A stretch of DNA of 64,000 bases from Blautia sp. (GCA_017475035.1 JAFVGK010000077.1:1-64000); one strand, 5' to 3'. Positions 52,335-61,902 are shown, counted from the first letter of the stretch. Made by a program: numbers and translations. The notes: a model not told the origin generated them from the letters alone.

Positions 52335-54287
52335 TTATCCGTTGTAAAGCTGGTAATATCTTCCCTTCTGCTCCATCAGCTCTTCATGATTTCCTCTCTC
52401 AATGATTCTTCCCTGTTCCAGAACCATGATGCAGTCGCTGTTGCGTACCGTGGAAAGACGATGGGCAATTACAAATGTCGTTCTGTCCTGCATGAGCTGA
52501 TCCATACCCTCCTGCACCAGCCGCTCGGTACGGGTATCGATGGAGCTGGTCGCCTCATCCAGGATCAGAACAGGGGGATCCGCCACGGCCGCTCTGGCAA
52601 TGGCAATAAGCTGTCTCTGCCCCTGGCTCAGGTTTGACCCGTTGCCCCGGAGCATCGTCTGGTATCCGTCAGGAAGTCTCCGGATAAATCCGTCTGCGTT
52701 TGCCAGCTTTGCGGCAGCAATGACCTCTTCATCCGTCGCGTCCAGCTTTCCATAGCGGATATTCTCCATAACCGTCGCGGAAAACAGGTTTGTTTCCTGC
52801 AGAACAATACCGATTGCACGCCGGAGATCTGCTTTCCTGATCTTCGTCACATTGATCCCGTCATATCGGATCTTTCCGTCCTGTATATCATAAAAACGAT
52901 TCAGCAGATTCGTGATGGTAGTTTTTCCGGCTCCGGTTGAACCGACAAACGCAATCTTCTGACCCGGCTTTGCATACATCTTGATGTCATGCAGCACAAT
53001 CTTCTCCGACGTATACCCAAAATCCACGCCGTCCAGAACCATCTCGCCCTTCATCTCCACAAATGTGGTCGTGTCCGTTGCTTTATGATAATGCTTCCAG
53101 GCCCATTTTCCTGTCCTTGTCTCGGATTCGGTCAGCTCTCCGTCTTTCTCCGCGGCATCAACCAGAGTGACATAACCGTCATCCGTCTCAGCAGGTTCAT
53201 CCAGCAGATCAAACACACGCTTTGCGCCGGCCAACGCCATGACAATACTGTTAAACTGCATGCTGACCTGATTGATCGGCATGTTAAAGCTTTTGTTGAA
53301 AGTCAGGAAGCTGGCCAGACCGCCCAATGTAAAGCCTCCGACGCCATAGGCAGCCAGAACGCCGCCGAGAATCGCGCAGAACACATAGCTGATATTGCCG
53401 ATCTGGGCCACGGAAGGCATCATCACATTCGCGAATTTATTCGCATTGTTTGCGCTCTCAAACAGCCTGTCATTCATTTCAAGAAACGTAGAAAGACTTT
53501 CCTCCTCATGACAGAAAACCTTTACCACCTTCTGTCCTTCCATCATCTCTTCGATATACCCGTTCACCGCGCCGAGATTCTGCTGCTGAGCCATAAAATA
53601 CCTGCCTGAAAGTCCTGCGAGTTTTCCGCTCACAACCAGCATCACAGCCACCATTGCCAGCGTAAGGCAGGTCAGCGGAATATTCAGGATAATCATACTC
53701 ACCAGAACGGAAACGATCGTTATGCCGGAATTGATCATCTGCGGGATACTCTGGCTGATCATCTGGCGGAGGGTATCGATGTCATTTGTATAAACGGACA
53801 TGATATCTCCATGGGCGTGGGTATCAAAATATTTGATCGGTAAGGTTTCCATATGCGCAAACAGATCATTTCTTAAATCGCGCAAAGTACCCTGGGTCAC
53901 GAAAATCATGATGCGGTTATGAGTATAAGCCGTGATGACGCCAATCATGTAAAAGCAGGCGACCCGAAGAATAGCATGGGCGAGAGGGCCAAAGTCCGGA
54001 TCCGTCTGCCCGATCATCGGTGAAATATAACTGTCAATCAAGGTTCTGGTAAACATCGTTCCCTGTACATTTGCCAGAACGCTGATAAAAATACAGATTA
54101 ACACGGCAATCAGGGCAAACCCGTACTTCTTCATCATAAAGCCAAAAACCCGCGCCATAAGCTTTCCCGGGTTTTCCACTTTCGGACCGGTGCGGAACCT
54201 TGCGCCGCCCCTCATATTATTAGGAGGTGGAGTCTGTTGATTTTTCCCATATTCCGGCCGGCCTGTTGTTGTTCTCTCTTCACTCAC
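52335..54287 (-). CDS. ABC exporter half, ATPase with intact catalytic site
   Basis: Predicted 650-residue protein: a long proline/glycine-rich cytosolic N-terminus (about 50 residues), six membrane helices (about 55-350), and an ATPase domain. Walker A is GSTGAGKTT, the signature LSQGQRQL, and Walker B LILDEATSSID with the catalytic glutamate. An 80-residue insert (about 370-410) precedes the ATPase domain. The GTG at 54287 after GGAGGTG was chosen; it lies just after the stop of its partner. It likely forms a heterodimer of the BmrCD/TM287-288 type that exports drugs or lipids. Confidence 0.85.
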   Translation of the reverse strand: MSEERTTTGRPEYGKNQQTPPPNNMRGGARFRTGPKVENPGKLMARVFGFMMKKYGFALIAVLICIFISVLANVQGTMFTRTLIDSYISPMIGQTDPDFGPLAHAILRVACFYMIGVITAYTHNRIMIFVTQGTLRDLRNDLFAHMETLPIKYFDTHAHGDIMSVYTNDIDTLRQMISQSIPQMINSGITIVSVLVSMIILNIPLTCLTLAMVAVMLVVSGKLAGLSGRYFMAQQQNLGAVNGYIEEMMEGQKVVKVFCHEEESLSTFLEMNDRLFESANNANKFANVMMPSVAQIGNISYVFCAILGGVLAAYGVGGFTLGGLASFLTFNKSFNMPINQVSMQFNSIVMALAGAKRVFDLLDEPAETDDGYVTLVDAAEKDGELTESETRTGKWAWKHYHKATDTTTFVEMKGEMVLDGVDFGYTSEKIVLHDIKMYAKPGQKIAFVGSTGAGKTTITNLLNRFYDIQDGKIRYDGINVTKIRKADLRRAIGIVLQETNLFSATVMENIRYGKLDATDEEVIAAAKLANADGFIRRLPDGYQTMLRGNGSNLSQGQRQLIAIARAAVADPPVLILDEATSSIDTRTERLVQEGMDQLMQDRTTFVIAHRLSTVRNSDCIMVLEQGRIIERGNHEELMEQKGRYYQLYNG

Positions 54288-54294
54288 GACAGCT

Positions 54295-56049
54295 TCACCT
54301 CCTCTCCAGTTTGGATTCATCGAAATCTCCGCCGCCCTGCGTCTGAGATTCATATACCTCGCGATAGATCTGATTCGACGCAAGCAGCTCTTCATGTGTA
54401 CCAAAACCGTCTACCCTGCCGTTATCCATGACAATGATACGGTCACAATTCTGAATGCTTGATATACGCTGCGCAATGATCAGCTTTGTCGTTTCCGGTA
54501 TAAACCGGGCAAAGCCCTTGCGGATACGGGCGTCGGTCGCGGTATCCACCGCGCTTGTCGAGTCGTCCAGAATCAAAATCTTCGGTTTCTTGAGCAAAGC
54601 GCGGGCAATACAAAGCCTCTGTTTCTGTCCGCCGGATACATTCGTGCCGCCTTGTTCGATATAGGTATCATACCCGTCCGGCATCTTTTCGATAAATTCA
54701 TCGGCCTGTGCCAGGCGGCAGGCTTCGCGGCATTCCTCCAATGTTGCGTCTTTATTGCCCCAGCGAAGGTTTTCCAGGACCGTGCCCGAAAACAGAACAT
54801 TTTTCTGAAGAACGACGGCAACCTGATTGCGCAGGGTTTCCATATGATATTCCCGCACATCAATGCCGCCTACTTTTACGGATCCTTCCGATACATCGTA
54901 AAGGCGGCTGATCAGGTTAACCAGGCTCGTCTTTGCGCTGCCCGTCCCGCCGAGTATGCCAATGGTCTCCCCTGAACGGATCGAGAGGTTGATATCCTTC
55001 AGTACCGGCTCGCCTGTGCTTGCCTTATAGCGGAAGGATACATGGTCAAACAGGATGCTTCCGTCCGGGATTTCCATGACGGGATTCTCAGGATCAGACA
55101 GATCCGCTTTCTCATTGATAACCTCACTGACACGTTCCCCGCTGGCCATACTCATTGTCATCATGACAAAAATCATGGAAAGCATCATCAGGCTCATCAG
55201 GATATTCATGCAGTAGGTAAGCAGGCTCATCAGCTCCCCGGTGGTGAGACTGCCGCCGACAATCATCTTCGCGCCGACCCAGCTGATGCCAAGGATACAG
55301 GCATAAACCGTAAAATTCATGACCGGCATATTTAAAACGACAAGCTTCTCCGCCCGCACAAACAAAAGATAAAGATTATTGCAGGCCTTTTGAAATTTAC
55401 TTGTCTCATAATCCTCGCGGACATAAGCCTTCACCACGCGGATTGCCGAAACGTTCTCCTGCACGCTCGCATTCAGATCATCATATTTCTTGAAAACTTC
55501 CCGGAAATATTTCGTTGCGCGGCGCATCATAAAACTGAGAAAAACCGCAAGAAATATTACGGCAGCCAGATAAATGCTGGCAATTCTGGCATTGATGAAG
55601 AAAGCCATCGACATTGCGCAGATCAGGTTCATAGGAGCCCTCGTGCACATTCTCAGCAGCATCTGGTATGCATTCTGCAGATTGGTGACGTCCGTCGTCA
55701 GCCTGGTGATCAGACCCGCGGTACTGAATTTATCAATATTGGAAAATGAAAACGTCTGAATGTTGGTGTACATGGCAATCCGGAGGTTTCTGGCAAAACC
55801 GGTAGATGCCAATGCTCCGTATTTTCCGCCCAGTACGCCTGTTGCCAGACCAGCGCCTGCCAGACATGCCATAATCAGGCCCATCCGGATGATATGCCCG
55901 ATATTTCCCACTTCGACACCGCCATCAATCAGGGAAGCCATGACCAGAGGCATCAGTGTATCAACCACCACCTCCAGAATCATGAACACCGGAGTCAGGA
56001 TCGATGCCCTTTTATACTCTTTTATTTGACTCATCAATGTTTTGAGCAT
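54295..56049 (-). CDS. ABC exporter half, degenerate ATPase site
   Basis: Predicted 584-residue partner of the next ABC gene: six membrane helices (about 15-300) and an ATPase domain. Walker A is GGTGSAKTS, the signature VSGGQKQR, and Walker B ILILDDSTSAVD. The residue after the Walker aspartate is Asp where an active site has Glu. That is the known mark of the degenerate half in heterodimeric exporters. AAAGGAGAGAATTC precedes the ATG. The eamA gene ends 49 bases upstream. Confidence 0.85.
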   Translation of the reverse strand: MLKTLMSQIKEYKRASILTPVFMILEVVVDTLMPLVMASLIDGGVEVGNIGHIIRMGLIMACLAGAGLATGVLGGKYGALASTGFARNLRIAMYTNIQTFSFSNIDKFSTAGLITRLTTDVTNLQNAYQMLLRMCTRAPMNLICAMSMAFFINARIASIYLAAVIFLAVFLSFMMRRATKYFREVFKKYDDLNASVQENVSAIRVVKAYVREDYETSKFQKACNNLYLLFVRAEKLVVLNMPVMNFTVYACILGISWVGAKMIVGGSLTTGELMSLLTYCMNILMSLMMLSMIFVMMTMSMASGERVSEVINEKADLSDPENPVMEIPDGSILFDHVSFRYKASTGEPVLKDINLSIRSGETIGILGGTGSAKTSLVNLISRLYDVSEGSVKVGGIDVREYHMETLRNQVAVVLQKNVLFSGTVLENLRWGNKDATLEECREACRLAQADEFIEKMPDGYDTYIEQGGTNVSGGQKQRLCIARALLKKPKILILDDSTSAVDTATDARIRKGFARFIPETTKLIIAQRISSIQNCDRIIVMDNGRVDGFGTHEELLASNQIYREVYESQTQGGGDFDESKLERR

Positions 56050-56098
56050 GAATTCTCTCCTTTCCTTGCTCTTTTCCGTTCAAGCCTGCCATTTCTTC

Positions 56099-57055
56099 CT
56101 ATGTATCATCAACTCTGCTCTTGTCAGATGCAGGAAATTGAGCAAGGATGATCGCCAAAAACATCAAAGCGCAGCCCCATAGTTCCCTTGCTGAAAGAGA
56201 CTGCCCCAGGAGAAGCCATCCCGCGATGACACTGATCGATGATTCCAGGCTCAGTATCAGTGACGCAATCGTTGGATTCATTCCCTTCTGTCCTATGATC
56301 TGCAACGTGTAAGCCACGCCGCAGGACAGAACACCCGCATATCCGATGGGCATCCATGCAGCCAGAATCGAAGAAAGATCCGGAGCTTCAAACAAAAAGG
56401 CACATAGCATGGAGATGAAGCCCGCTATAAGAAACTGGATACAGGAAAGCTTCACACCGTCTGTTTTTGGGGAAAAACTGTCGATCACCAGGATATGTAC
56501 AGAAAAGGCAAAGGCACAAAGAAGCATAAGGATGTCTCCCCTGCCGGGGATCAGATCTTCTTTTATACACAATAGATAAAGGCCTGCCATTGCAAGCGCC
56601 ACCGCCCCCCACAACAAAGCGCCGCATCTGCGATGCAGAAAAATACCCAGGACAGGTACCAGTACGATGTAACAGGCAGTGATAAACCCGGCTTTTCCAA
56701 CCGTTGTGTACTGTATGCCGATCTGCTGCAGATTTGACGCGACACATAAGCAAAGTCCGCACAGAATTCCTCCGGTCAGCAAAGTCTTTGTTTTTTCTGT
56801 CCGTTCGTTACCGGCTTCCCGGGTACCTTTTCCTTTTTTTTCGTCTGTCTGAGGTTTTTCCCCGAAAAAACGGATTACCGGCAAAAGAACAGCCGCTCCG
56901 ATCAGGCTCCTCACACCATTAAACGTAAAAGGACCGACATAGTCCATTCCCACGCACTGGGCGACAAAAGCAATTCCCCAGATCACAGCGGTCAAAAGCA
57001 GCAGCAGGGAATTTTTCCAAGGCACTCCGTGATATTGATGATTGATGTCTTTCAT
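56099..57055 (-). CDS. EamA/DMT family transporter
   Basis: Predicted 318-residue membrane protein with ten helices in two EamA repeats (start NSLLLLLTAVIWGIAFVAQ; second repeat from about GDILMLLCAFAFSVHILVI). A charged loop of about 25 residues (EKPQTDEKKGKGTREAGNER) lies after helix 3. Family members export amino acids or other metabolites. It lies 38 bases after ilvN, so a link to branched-chain amino acids is plausible; inference only. Confidence 0.85.
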   Translation of the reverse strand: MKDINHQYHGVPWKNSLLLLLTAVIWGIAFVAQCVGMDYVGPFTFNGVRSLIGAAVLLPVIRFFGEKPQTDEKKGKGTREAGNERTEKTKTLLTGGILCGLCLCVASNLQQIGIQYTTVGKAGFITACYIVLVPVLGIFLHRRCGALLWGAVALAMAGLYLLCIKEDLIPGRGDILMLLCAFAFSVHILVIDSFSPKTDGVKLSCIQFLIAGFISMLCAFLFEAPDLSSILAAWMPIGYAGVLSCGVAYTLQIIGQKGMNPTIASLILSLESSISVIAGWLLLGQSLSARELWGCALMFLAIILAQFPASDKSRVDDT

Positions 57056-57093
57056 TCTCTGTTCTTCTCTCTGCAGCGCTTCCGGATTGACGC

Positions 57094-57606
57094 TCAGCGG
57101 TCCATCATGCTGATCGATTCTATTCCTACGCTGCCGCCCCGCACAACCTCGATCCGTCCGAATTCTTCTTTGATCAGTTTAATGACAGCATCATTTTTCG
57201 TTGCCGTCTGGACAAATTCCAGAAGAAGACTGTCATGCCCATAGTCAATCACCTTTGCTTTAAAGGTAGACGCAATCTGGAAAAGCTGGGTCTTATCCTC
57301 CGTCTTTAAATCAAACACTTTGATATACAGGATCTCCTTCATACGGACGAAAACATCTGTGAAATCGATCACCTTAATCACTTCCACCATCCGGTTCAGC
57401 TGTTTTTTTATCTGCTCAAAGGTCTCATCATCACTGACCGTGGCGATCGTCATGCGGGAAACCGTGGGATCCTCTGTCGTACCCACGGTAAGGCTGTCAA
57501 GATTATAGCTTTTACCCGAAAACAGGCCGGATATCTTCGAAAGAACACCAACCTGATTCTCTACATAAAGGGAAATCCAGCGTTTTTTCATCCCCTTTTC
57601 TATCAT
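57094..57606 (-). CDS. ilvN: Acetolactate synthase small subunit
   Basis: Predicted 170-residue regulatory subunit with an N-terminal ACT domain (WISLYVENQVGVLSKISGLF, GKSYNLDSLTVG) and a C-terminal domain from about residue 85. It activates the large subunit and confers valine inhibition. AGGAGGATTTTG precedes the ATG. The 123-base gap after ilvB holds the R8 motif. Confidence 0.92.
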   Translation of the reverse strand: MIEKGMKKRWISLYVENQVGVLSKISGLFSGKSYNLDSLTVGTTEDPTVSRMTIATVSDDETFEQIKKQLNRMVEVIKVIDFTDVFVRMKEILYIKVFDLKTEDKTQLFQIASTFKAKVIDYGHDSLLLEFVQTATKNDAVIKLIKEEFGRIEVVRGGSVGIESISMMDR

Positions 57607-57678
57607 TACAAAATCCTCCTAAGAAAATCGACCTGTGCGTCACAAAGAACCTGTGCAAAAATGAGCGAGCTCCTTTTT

Positions 57679-57709
57679 GCATGACCTTTTGTCGCCTGAA
57701 TCATAAAAT
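57679..57709 (+). repeat. R8 motif, copy 1
   Basis: GCATGACCTTTTGTCGCCTG then AATCATAAAAT matches 62499-62529, where it forms a consensus-like promoter. Here it lies antisense in the ilvB-ilvN gap, with ATGACC in the -35 position. Confidence 0.4.
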
Positions 57710-57729
57710 ACCGATCCGCAATCTGAGGG

Positions 57730-59448
57730 TCAGCTGTCCAATATCATATCTTCCAGCGTCCCTCCCGGCTGAATCATGGGATACACCATTTCCTCCGGGT
57801 CGATGATGAATTCGATCAAGGTCGGGGCGGAAGTATTTTCTTTTGCCCTGGCAATTGCTCCTGCTACTTCTTCTTTTTTTGTCACCCGCATTCCAAAGGC
57901 TCCATAGCTTTCCGCCAGGCGGACGAAGTCCGGGGTATACGCCGGATGTTCTTTATAATCCGTTCTGCGCGTCAGCGCGCCGGAGCGGAGATCCGTCATG
58001 CTGTATCTCCGGTCGTAAAAAAGCTTTTGCCACTGACGGACCATTCCGAGATAAGAGTTATTAAAAATGCAGACAATCACCGGCAGCTCTTCCAGAACCG
58101 CAGTAGCCAGCTCCTGAATATTCATCTGCATGCCGCCGTCACCTGAAATCACGACCACAGGACGGTCCGGGTTTCCGATCTTTGCTCCGATACCGCCAGG
58201 GAATCCATATCCCATGGTACCGAGTCCACCCGACATAATCATCTGTTTTTCTCTCGTAATCTCGGCATACTGTGCGGCCAGCATCTGATGCTGTCCGACA
58301 TCCGTTACCAGAATAGCGTTGTCGAACTGTCGGTTGATCTCTCCGATAATGTCCATCGGGCTCAACGCATCGTGATCCCTCATCTTCAGAGGATGCTCCG
58401 CTTTCCATCCTGCGATTTTTTCCTTCCAGGGATCGCAGGAGCAGGTCTCCACAAGCTGGGCCATCTTTTCCAATGCTGCCCTGGCATCTGCGACAATCGG
58501 GATATCCACCTGGATATTCCGGGAAATCGACGCCGTATCGATGTCAATATGAACGATCTGGGCTTTCGGCGCAAAAGCGTGCAGTCTTCCGGTAATACGG
58601 TCATTAAACCTTGTTCCGATCGAAAAAAGAAGATCACAGTTGCTCACCGCCATATTAGCCGCGTAACTGCCATGCATGCCAAGATTTCCTATATATAAGG
58701 GATTGTCCGTGGAAATGGAGCCCCTTCCCATAACCGTTGTAATGACAGGTACCCGGGTTTTTTCCACAACCTGGGCAAAGGCATCTCTCGCTCCTGCGAT
58801 CATGACACCGCCGCCCGCAAGAAACAGAGGTTTCTTTGCGGAAGATAATGCAGCTATCGCTCGTTTCAGCTGGCCGACATGCACGCTGGTGTTTGGTTTA
58901 TAGCCGCGGATATTTACTGTCCTGGGATATTCGTCAGATCCCATTTCAGCCATTACATCCTTTGGGAGATCAATCAGGACAGGACCCGGCCTTCCGGTAC
59001 CGGCTATATAAAAAGCTTCCTTGATAATCCGTCCCAGGTCCTCTCTGCGGCGCACCGTAACCCCATATTTCGTAATGCTCCGGGTAATTCCGACAATATC
59101 CACTTCCTGAAAAGCATCGTTTCCTATCAGATGGCGCGCGACCTGCCCCGTAAAGCAAACCAGAGGAACACTGTCATAATTTGCCGTGGCAAGACCCGTA
59201 ACGAGATTTGTTGCCCCGGGACCGCTGGTCACCAGACAGACGCCTACCCTGCCGGTCGTTCTGGCGTAGGCATCCGCTTCATGCACCAGGGCCTGTTCAT
59301 GACGGGGAAGAATAATTTTTATGCTCTTTTCCTTATACAGTTCATCGCTGATATCAATTGTACAGGCGCCGGGATAGCCAAAGAGAACCTCGACCCCTTC
59401 TTCCACAAGCGCTTTGACCAGCAGTCTGTTGCCTGAGATCTGCTTCAT
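57730..59448 (-). CDS. ilvB: Acetolactate synthase large subunit
   Basis: Predicted 572-residue thiamine diphosphate enzyme that condenses pyruvate into acetolactate or acetohydroxybutyrate for valine, leucine and isoleucine. Motifs are FGYPGACTID, LPRHEQALVHEADAYAR with the catalytic glutamate, TSGPGATN, and the TPP motif GDGGMQMNIQEL. GGAGG lies 10 bases before the ATG at 59448; ATGs closer to it are less likely. A consensus promoter is 32 bases upstream, so no T-box leader is present. Confidence 0.94.
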   Translation of the reverse strand: MKQISGNRLLVKALVEEGVEVLFGYPGACTIDISDELYKEKSIKIILPRHEQALVHEADAYARTTGRVGVCLVTSGPGATNLVTGLATANYDSVPLVCFTGQVARHLIGNDAFQEVDIVGITRSITKYGVTVRRREDLGRIIKEAFYIAGTGRPGPVLIDLPKDVMAEMGSDEYPRTVNIRGYKPNTSVHVGQLKRAIAALSSAKKPLFLAGGGVMIAGARDAFAQVVEKTRVPVITTVMGRGSISTDNPLYIGNLGMHGSYAANMAVSNCDLLFSIGTRFNDRITGRLHAFAPKAQIVHIDIDTASISRNIQVDIPIVADARAALEKMAQLVETCSCDPWKEKIAGWKAEHPLKMRDHDALSPMDIIGEINRQFDNAILVTDVGQHQMLAAQYAEITREKQMIMSGGLGTMGYGFPGGIGAKIGNPDRPVVVISGDGGMQMNIQELATAVLEELPVIVCIFNNSYLGMVRQWQKLFYDRRYSMTDLRSGALTRRTDYKEHPAYTPDFVRLAESYGAFGMRVTKKEEVAGAIARAKENTSAPTLIEFIIDPEEMVYPMIQPGGTLEDMILDS

Positions 59449-59486
59449 CCCAAACATACCTCCTATCCGCAAAATCCATTTCGCAT

Positions 59487-59515
59487 ATTATAGTGAAACG
59501 CGGAAGTGATGTCAA
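59487..59515 (-). promoter_or_regulatory. Consensus promoter of ilvB-ilvN
   Basis: On the minus strand TTGACA (59510-59515) and TATAAT (59487-59492) are perfect boxes with a 17-base spacer. The leader is only about 30 bases long. Confidence 0.88.
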
Positions 59516-59551
59516 GACAGATGGCGAAGAGCAAAGCGGGGTGTCGGTCAC

Positions 59552-59590
59552 CGACAGGTGACATCTTCCTTTGGGCGGCTTGGAGATAAA
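59552..59590 (+). repeat. Dispersed repeat R3, copy 3
   Basis: CGACAGGTGACATCTTCCTT then TGGGCGGCTTGGAGATAAAA is nearly identical to 20754-20790. It lies between the cdd terminator and the ilvB promoter. Confidence 0.7.
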
Positions 59591-59630
59591 AAAAGACCCG
59601 CCGGACAATCATCTGCCGGACAGGTCTTTT
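59588..59630 (-). terminator. Terminator of the rpiB-upp-cdd unit
   Basis: On the minus strand AAAAGACC pairs with GGTCTTTT around an inner CCGG pair, followed by TTTTTTT. It lies about 30 bases after cdd. Confidence 0.8.
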
Positions 59631-59661
59631 CGGGTTTACTTTTTACTGATCAGTTTAATTG

Positions 59662-60072
59662 TCAGTGTAAAGACTCATTTGTAAATCCCAAAGGAAGTAA
59701 TTCCGCGAGTTTATAAATTTTATAGTTTTCTTCCGTAACCGCCAGAACGATCTCAAAATCCTCCGGGGAACAAAATTCTGTTAACGCCTGTCTGCAGATG
59801 CCGCAGGGAGCGCAGAGCTTTGGTTCCGCCCCTTCGGCTTTTCCCACGATCGCAATGGCAGTAAATTCCCGTTTTCCTTCAAAAACCGCCTGAAACAGAG
59901 CCGTCCGCTCCGCGCACTGGCTCACGCCGAAGGCAGCGTTCTCTATATTTGCGCCTTGATAAACGGTACCATCAGCACACAAAAGAGCCGCCCCAACCGC
60001 AAAGTGGGAGTATGGAGAATAACTGTGGCTTCTGGCTTCCAAAGCTTTCCTGATCAAATTCGTATAATCCAT
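59662..60072 (-). CDS. cdd: Cytidine deaminase
   Basis: Predicted 136-residue zinc enzyme that deaminates cytidine and deoxycytidine in salvage. Motifs are SPYSHFAVGAALL, GANIENAAF with the catalytic glutamate after the first zinc-ligand region, and APCGICRQAL with the two zinc cysteines. GGAGGGACTGAC precedes the ATG. Last gene of the rpiB-upp-cdd group. Confidence 0.93.
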   Translation of the reverse strand: MDYTNLIRKALEARSHSYSPYSHFAVGAALLCADGTVYQGANIENAAFGVSQCAERTALFQAVFEGKREFTAIAIVGKAEGAEPKLCAPCGICRQALTEFCSPEDFEIVLAVTEENYKIYKLAELLPLGFTNESLH

Positions 60073-60137
60073 GTCAGTCCCTCCTCACCCGCAAAGCAGC
60101 AATCCGCACTCTGACCGTGTCCGCGGCAATAAACGAG

Positions 60138-60200
60138 ACCGTCTGCGCCTGACGGGTGAATACGCTAGCCTTCCGATCTGCAACGATTGTCCGCTGCGTT
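60138..60200 (+). repeat. R4-related fragment, copy 3
   Basis: GGGTGAATACGC, CCTTCCGATCTG and GCGTTCACG match the hairpin half of R4 in order, but with more changes. Here it is antisense to the flanking upp and cdd genes, so it is not a leader. R4 may therefore be a dispersed repeat that was co-opted elsewhere. Confidence 0.4.
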
Positions 60201-60221
60201 CACGTACATCGATTCGTCAGA

Positions 60222-60851
60222 CTACTTCGTTCCGAAAATACGATCACCCGCATCGCCCAGACCCGGCATAATATAGGCGTTTTCGTTCAGGCATCTGTCC
60301 AGGTGTCCTACATAAATCTGAATATCCGGATGTGCCTCGGCAAGCTTCTTCAAGCCCTCCGGAGCCGCAATAATACACATAAACTTGATCGTCCTGCCTC
60401 CGTGCTGCTTGATAAAATCCACCGCGGATACAGCGGAACCGCCTGTTGCCAGCATCGGATCCACGACCAGCGCAATACGCTCTCCGATCGATTCCGGAAG
60501 CTTGCAGTAATACTCATGCGGAGCATGAGTTTCCGGATCACGATACAGGCCGATATGTCCGACCTTTGCGGATGGAACCAGGGTCAATATCCCGCTGACC
60601 ATTCCCAGCCCTGCGCGCAGTACGGGAATGACGGCAAGCTTCTTTCCCGAAATCATCGGGGTCATGCATTCCTCGATCGGCGTCGTCACATGGACGTTCT
60701 CCGTCGGAAGGTCACGAAGCGCTTCATATCCCATCAGAACGGCAATCTCTTCTACCAGCTGCCGAAATTCGTTTGTTCCCGTATTGATGTCGCGCAACAT
60801 AGAAATTTTGTGCTGAAGCAGCGGGTGATCCATGATTACTACATTATTCAT
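60222..60851 (-). CDS. upp: Uracil phosphoribosyltransferase
   Basis: Predicted 209-residue salvage enzyme that makes UMP from uracil and PRPP. Motifs are [15 protein letters not shown] at the start, [10 protein letters not shown], the PRPP loop [12 protein letters not shown] and the uracil site [11 protein letters not shown]. The ATG at 60851 follows AGAGGAGG. It lies between rpiB and cdd. Confidence 0.94.
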   Translation of the reverse strand: MNNVVIMDHPLLQHKISMLRDINTGTNEFRQLVEEIAVLMGYEALRDLPTENVHVTTPIEECMTPMISGKKLAVIPVLRAGLGMVSGILTLVPSAKVGHIGLYRDPETHAPHEYYCKLPESIGERIALVVDPMLATGGSAVSAVDFIKQHGGRTIKFMCIIAAPEGLKKLAEAHPDIQIYVGHLDRCLNENAYIMPGLGDAGDRIFGTK

Positions 60852-60933
60852 CTGAAAACCTCCTCTTCTTATCCGTATCCGCGCAGCCAAAGGGCAAATA
60901 CCTTCCGGCTTAATTTCCTTCTGTCTTAATTTC

Positions 60934-61380
60934 TTAATTTTCTTCTATATCCATGATCATCTGGACACGTTTCGCATGACGTCCGCCTTCAAAAGTCGAG
61001 TCAAAGAAAGCGTCTACGATCGCTTTGGCCATCTCCGGCCCGACGATCCTGGCACCGACAGAAATAATATTGGCATTATTATGACGTGTTGCCAGAGAAG
61101 CCGATACCGGCTCGGAACAGACGGCAGCCCGGATTCCTTTCACCTTGTTCGCCGCCAATGAGATACCGATGCCTGTACCGCAGACCAGAACGCCTTTTTC
61201 GACTTCACCGGACGCCACAGCCTCACCTACCTTACGGCCGGGTACAGGATAATCTACCTTCCCCTCTGCCGCGTCAAACGCGCCATAATCTACACACTCA
61301 TATCCTTTTTCTTTCAGATGCTCCATAAGCAGCTGCTTCAGTTCAATCCCGGTGTGATCACATCCAAATCCTACTTTCAT
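60934..61380 (-). CDS. rpiB: Ribose 5-phosphate isomerase B
   Basis: Predicted 148-residue enzyme interconverting ribulose and ribose 5-phosphate. Motifs are [39 protein letters not shown] with the catalytic cysteine, and [13 protein letters not shown]. It shares a unit with upp and cdd, linking pentose phosphate to pyrimidine salvage. GGGAGGGTC precedes the ATG. Confidence 0.92.
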   Translation of the reverse strand: MKVGFGCDHTGIELKQLLMEHLKEKGYECVDYGAFDAAEGKVDYPVPGRKVGEAVASGEVEKGVLVCGTGIGISLAANKVKGIRAAVCSEPVSASLATRHNNANIISVGARIVGPEMAKAIVDAFFDSTFEGGRHAKRVQMIMDIEEN

Positions 61381-61441
61381 ATTATGACCCTCCCAACAGC
61401 GATAAAAAGTGCCGGAACACGCTCGTTTATATTTTCACTCT

Positions 61442-61470
61442 ATCATAACACGATTCCGGTAAATTCTCAA
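61442..61470 (-). promoter_or_regulatory. Promoter of rpiB-upp-cdd
   Basis: On the minus strand TTGAGA (61465-61470) lies 17 bases before TATGAT (61442-61447). R2 copy d lies further upstream, outside the transcript. Confidence 0.6.
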
Positions 61471-61530
61471 TCTGCAATGCCAAAAAAACACGCTTGTTCA
61501 GACATACCTGCGAAGCTTTGGACCCAATTA

Positions 61531-61590
61531 TAACGAAGTTTTGTCCCTCGACTCAATGTTTTCAGTCTCCAATCTTTCAGAATCAATTTT
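61531..61590 (-). repeat. R2 element, copy d (partial)
   Basis: The minus strand reads CATTGAGTCGAGGGACAAAA then CTTCGTTATAATTGGG, which matches the 3' half of R2 without the GGAGG. It lies upstream of the rpiB promoter, so it is not in that leader. Confidence 0.5.
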
Positions 61591-61811
61591 TATGCACAGA
61601 TCCCTATTTCAGACCAAAGGAAAGACTATCACAGGCAATGATAAATGTCAATGACATTGAATACGGCAAGACGTAGTATGGTTTGTTGAACTACATCCTG
61701 CATTCTTCATACTATTTTTAGGCACTCGAAGGTTTTTGTCTATTTTTTTTTTCGTTCCGGTGCGATATACTTTTTTTCATCTGAGGCAAGGGAGAAACAC
61801 CAGAAAAAGGA

Positions 61812-61902
61812 GACTGATTTTTCTTCGGCAGTTCCGGCTGCCAAAGATCATTATCACCCGAAGACATTGCGTCAACGTACTGAATTTCATTCTGGGAGGA
61901 GG
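61812..61902 (+). promoter_or_regulatory. R2 element, copy e, carrying a ribosome site
   Basis: ACTGATTTTTCTTCGGCAGT, a GCTGCC partner arm, TTATCACCCGAAGACATTGC, GTCAACGTACTGAATTTCAT and GGGAGGAGG follow the order of copy a. The GGAGGAGG is placed correctly for the GTG start at 61910, so this copy is probably the leader of the DUF308-like gene. Confidence 0.65.

Noticed and set aside
59449-59486. T-box or attenuator before ilvB
   Set aside because: The consensus promoter leaves a leader of only about 30 bases, too short for a T-box.
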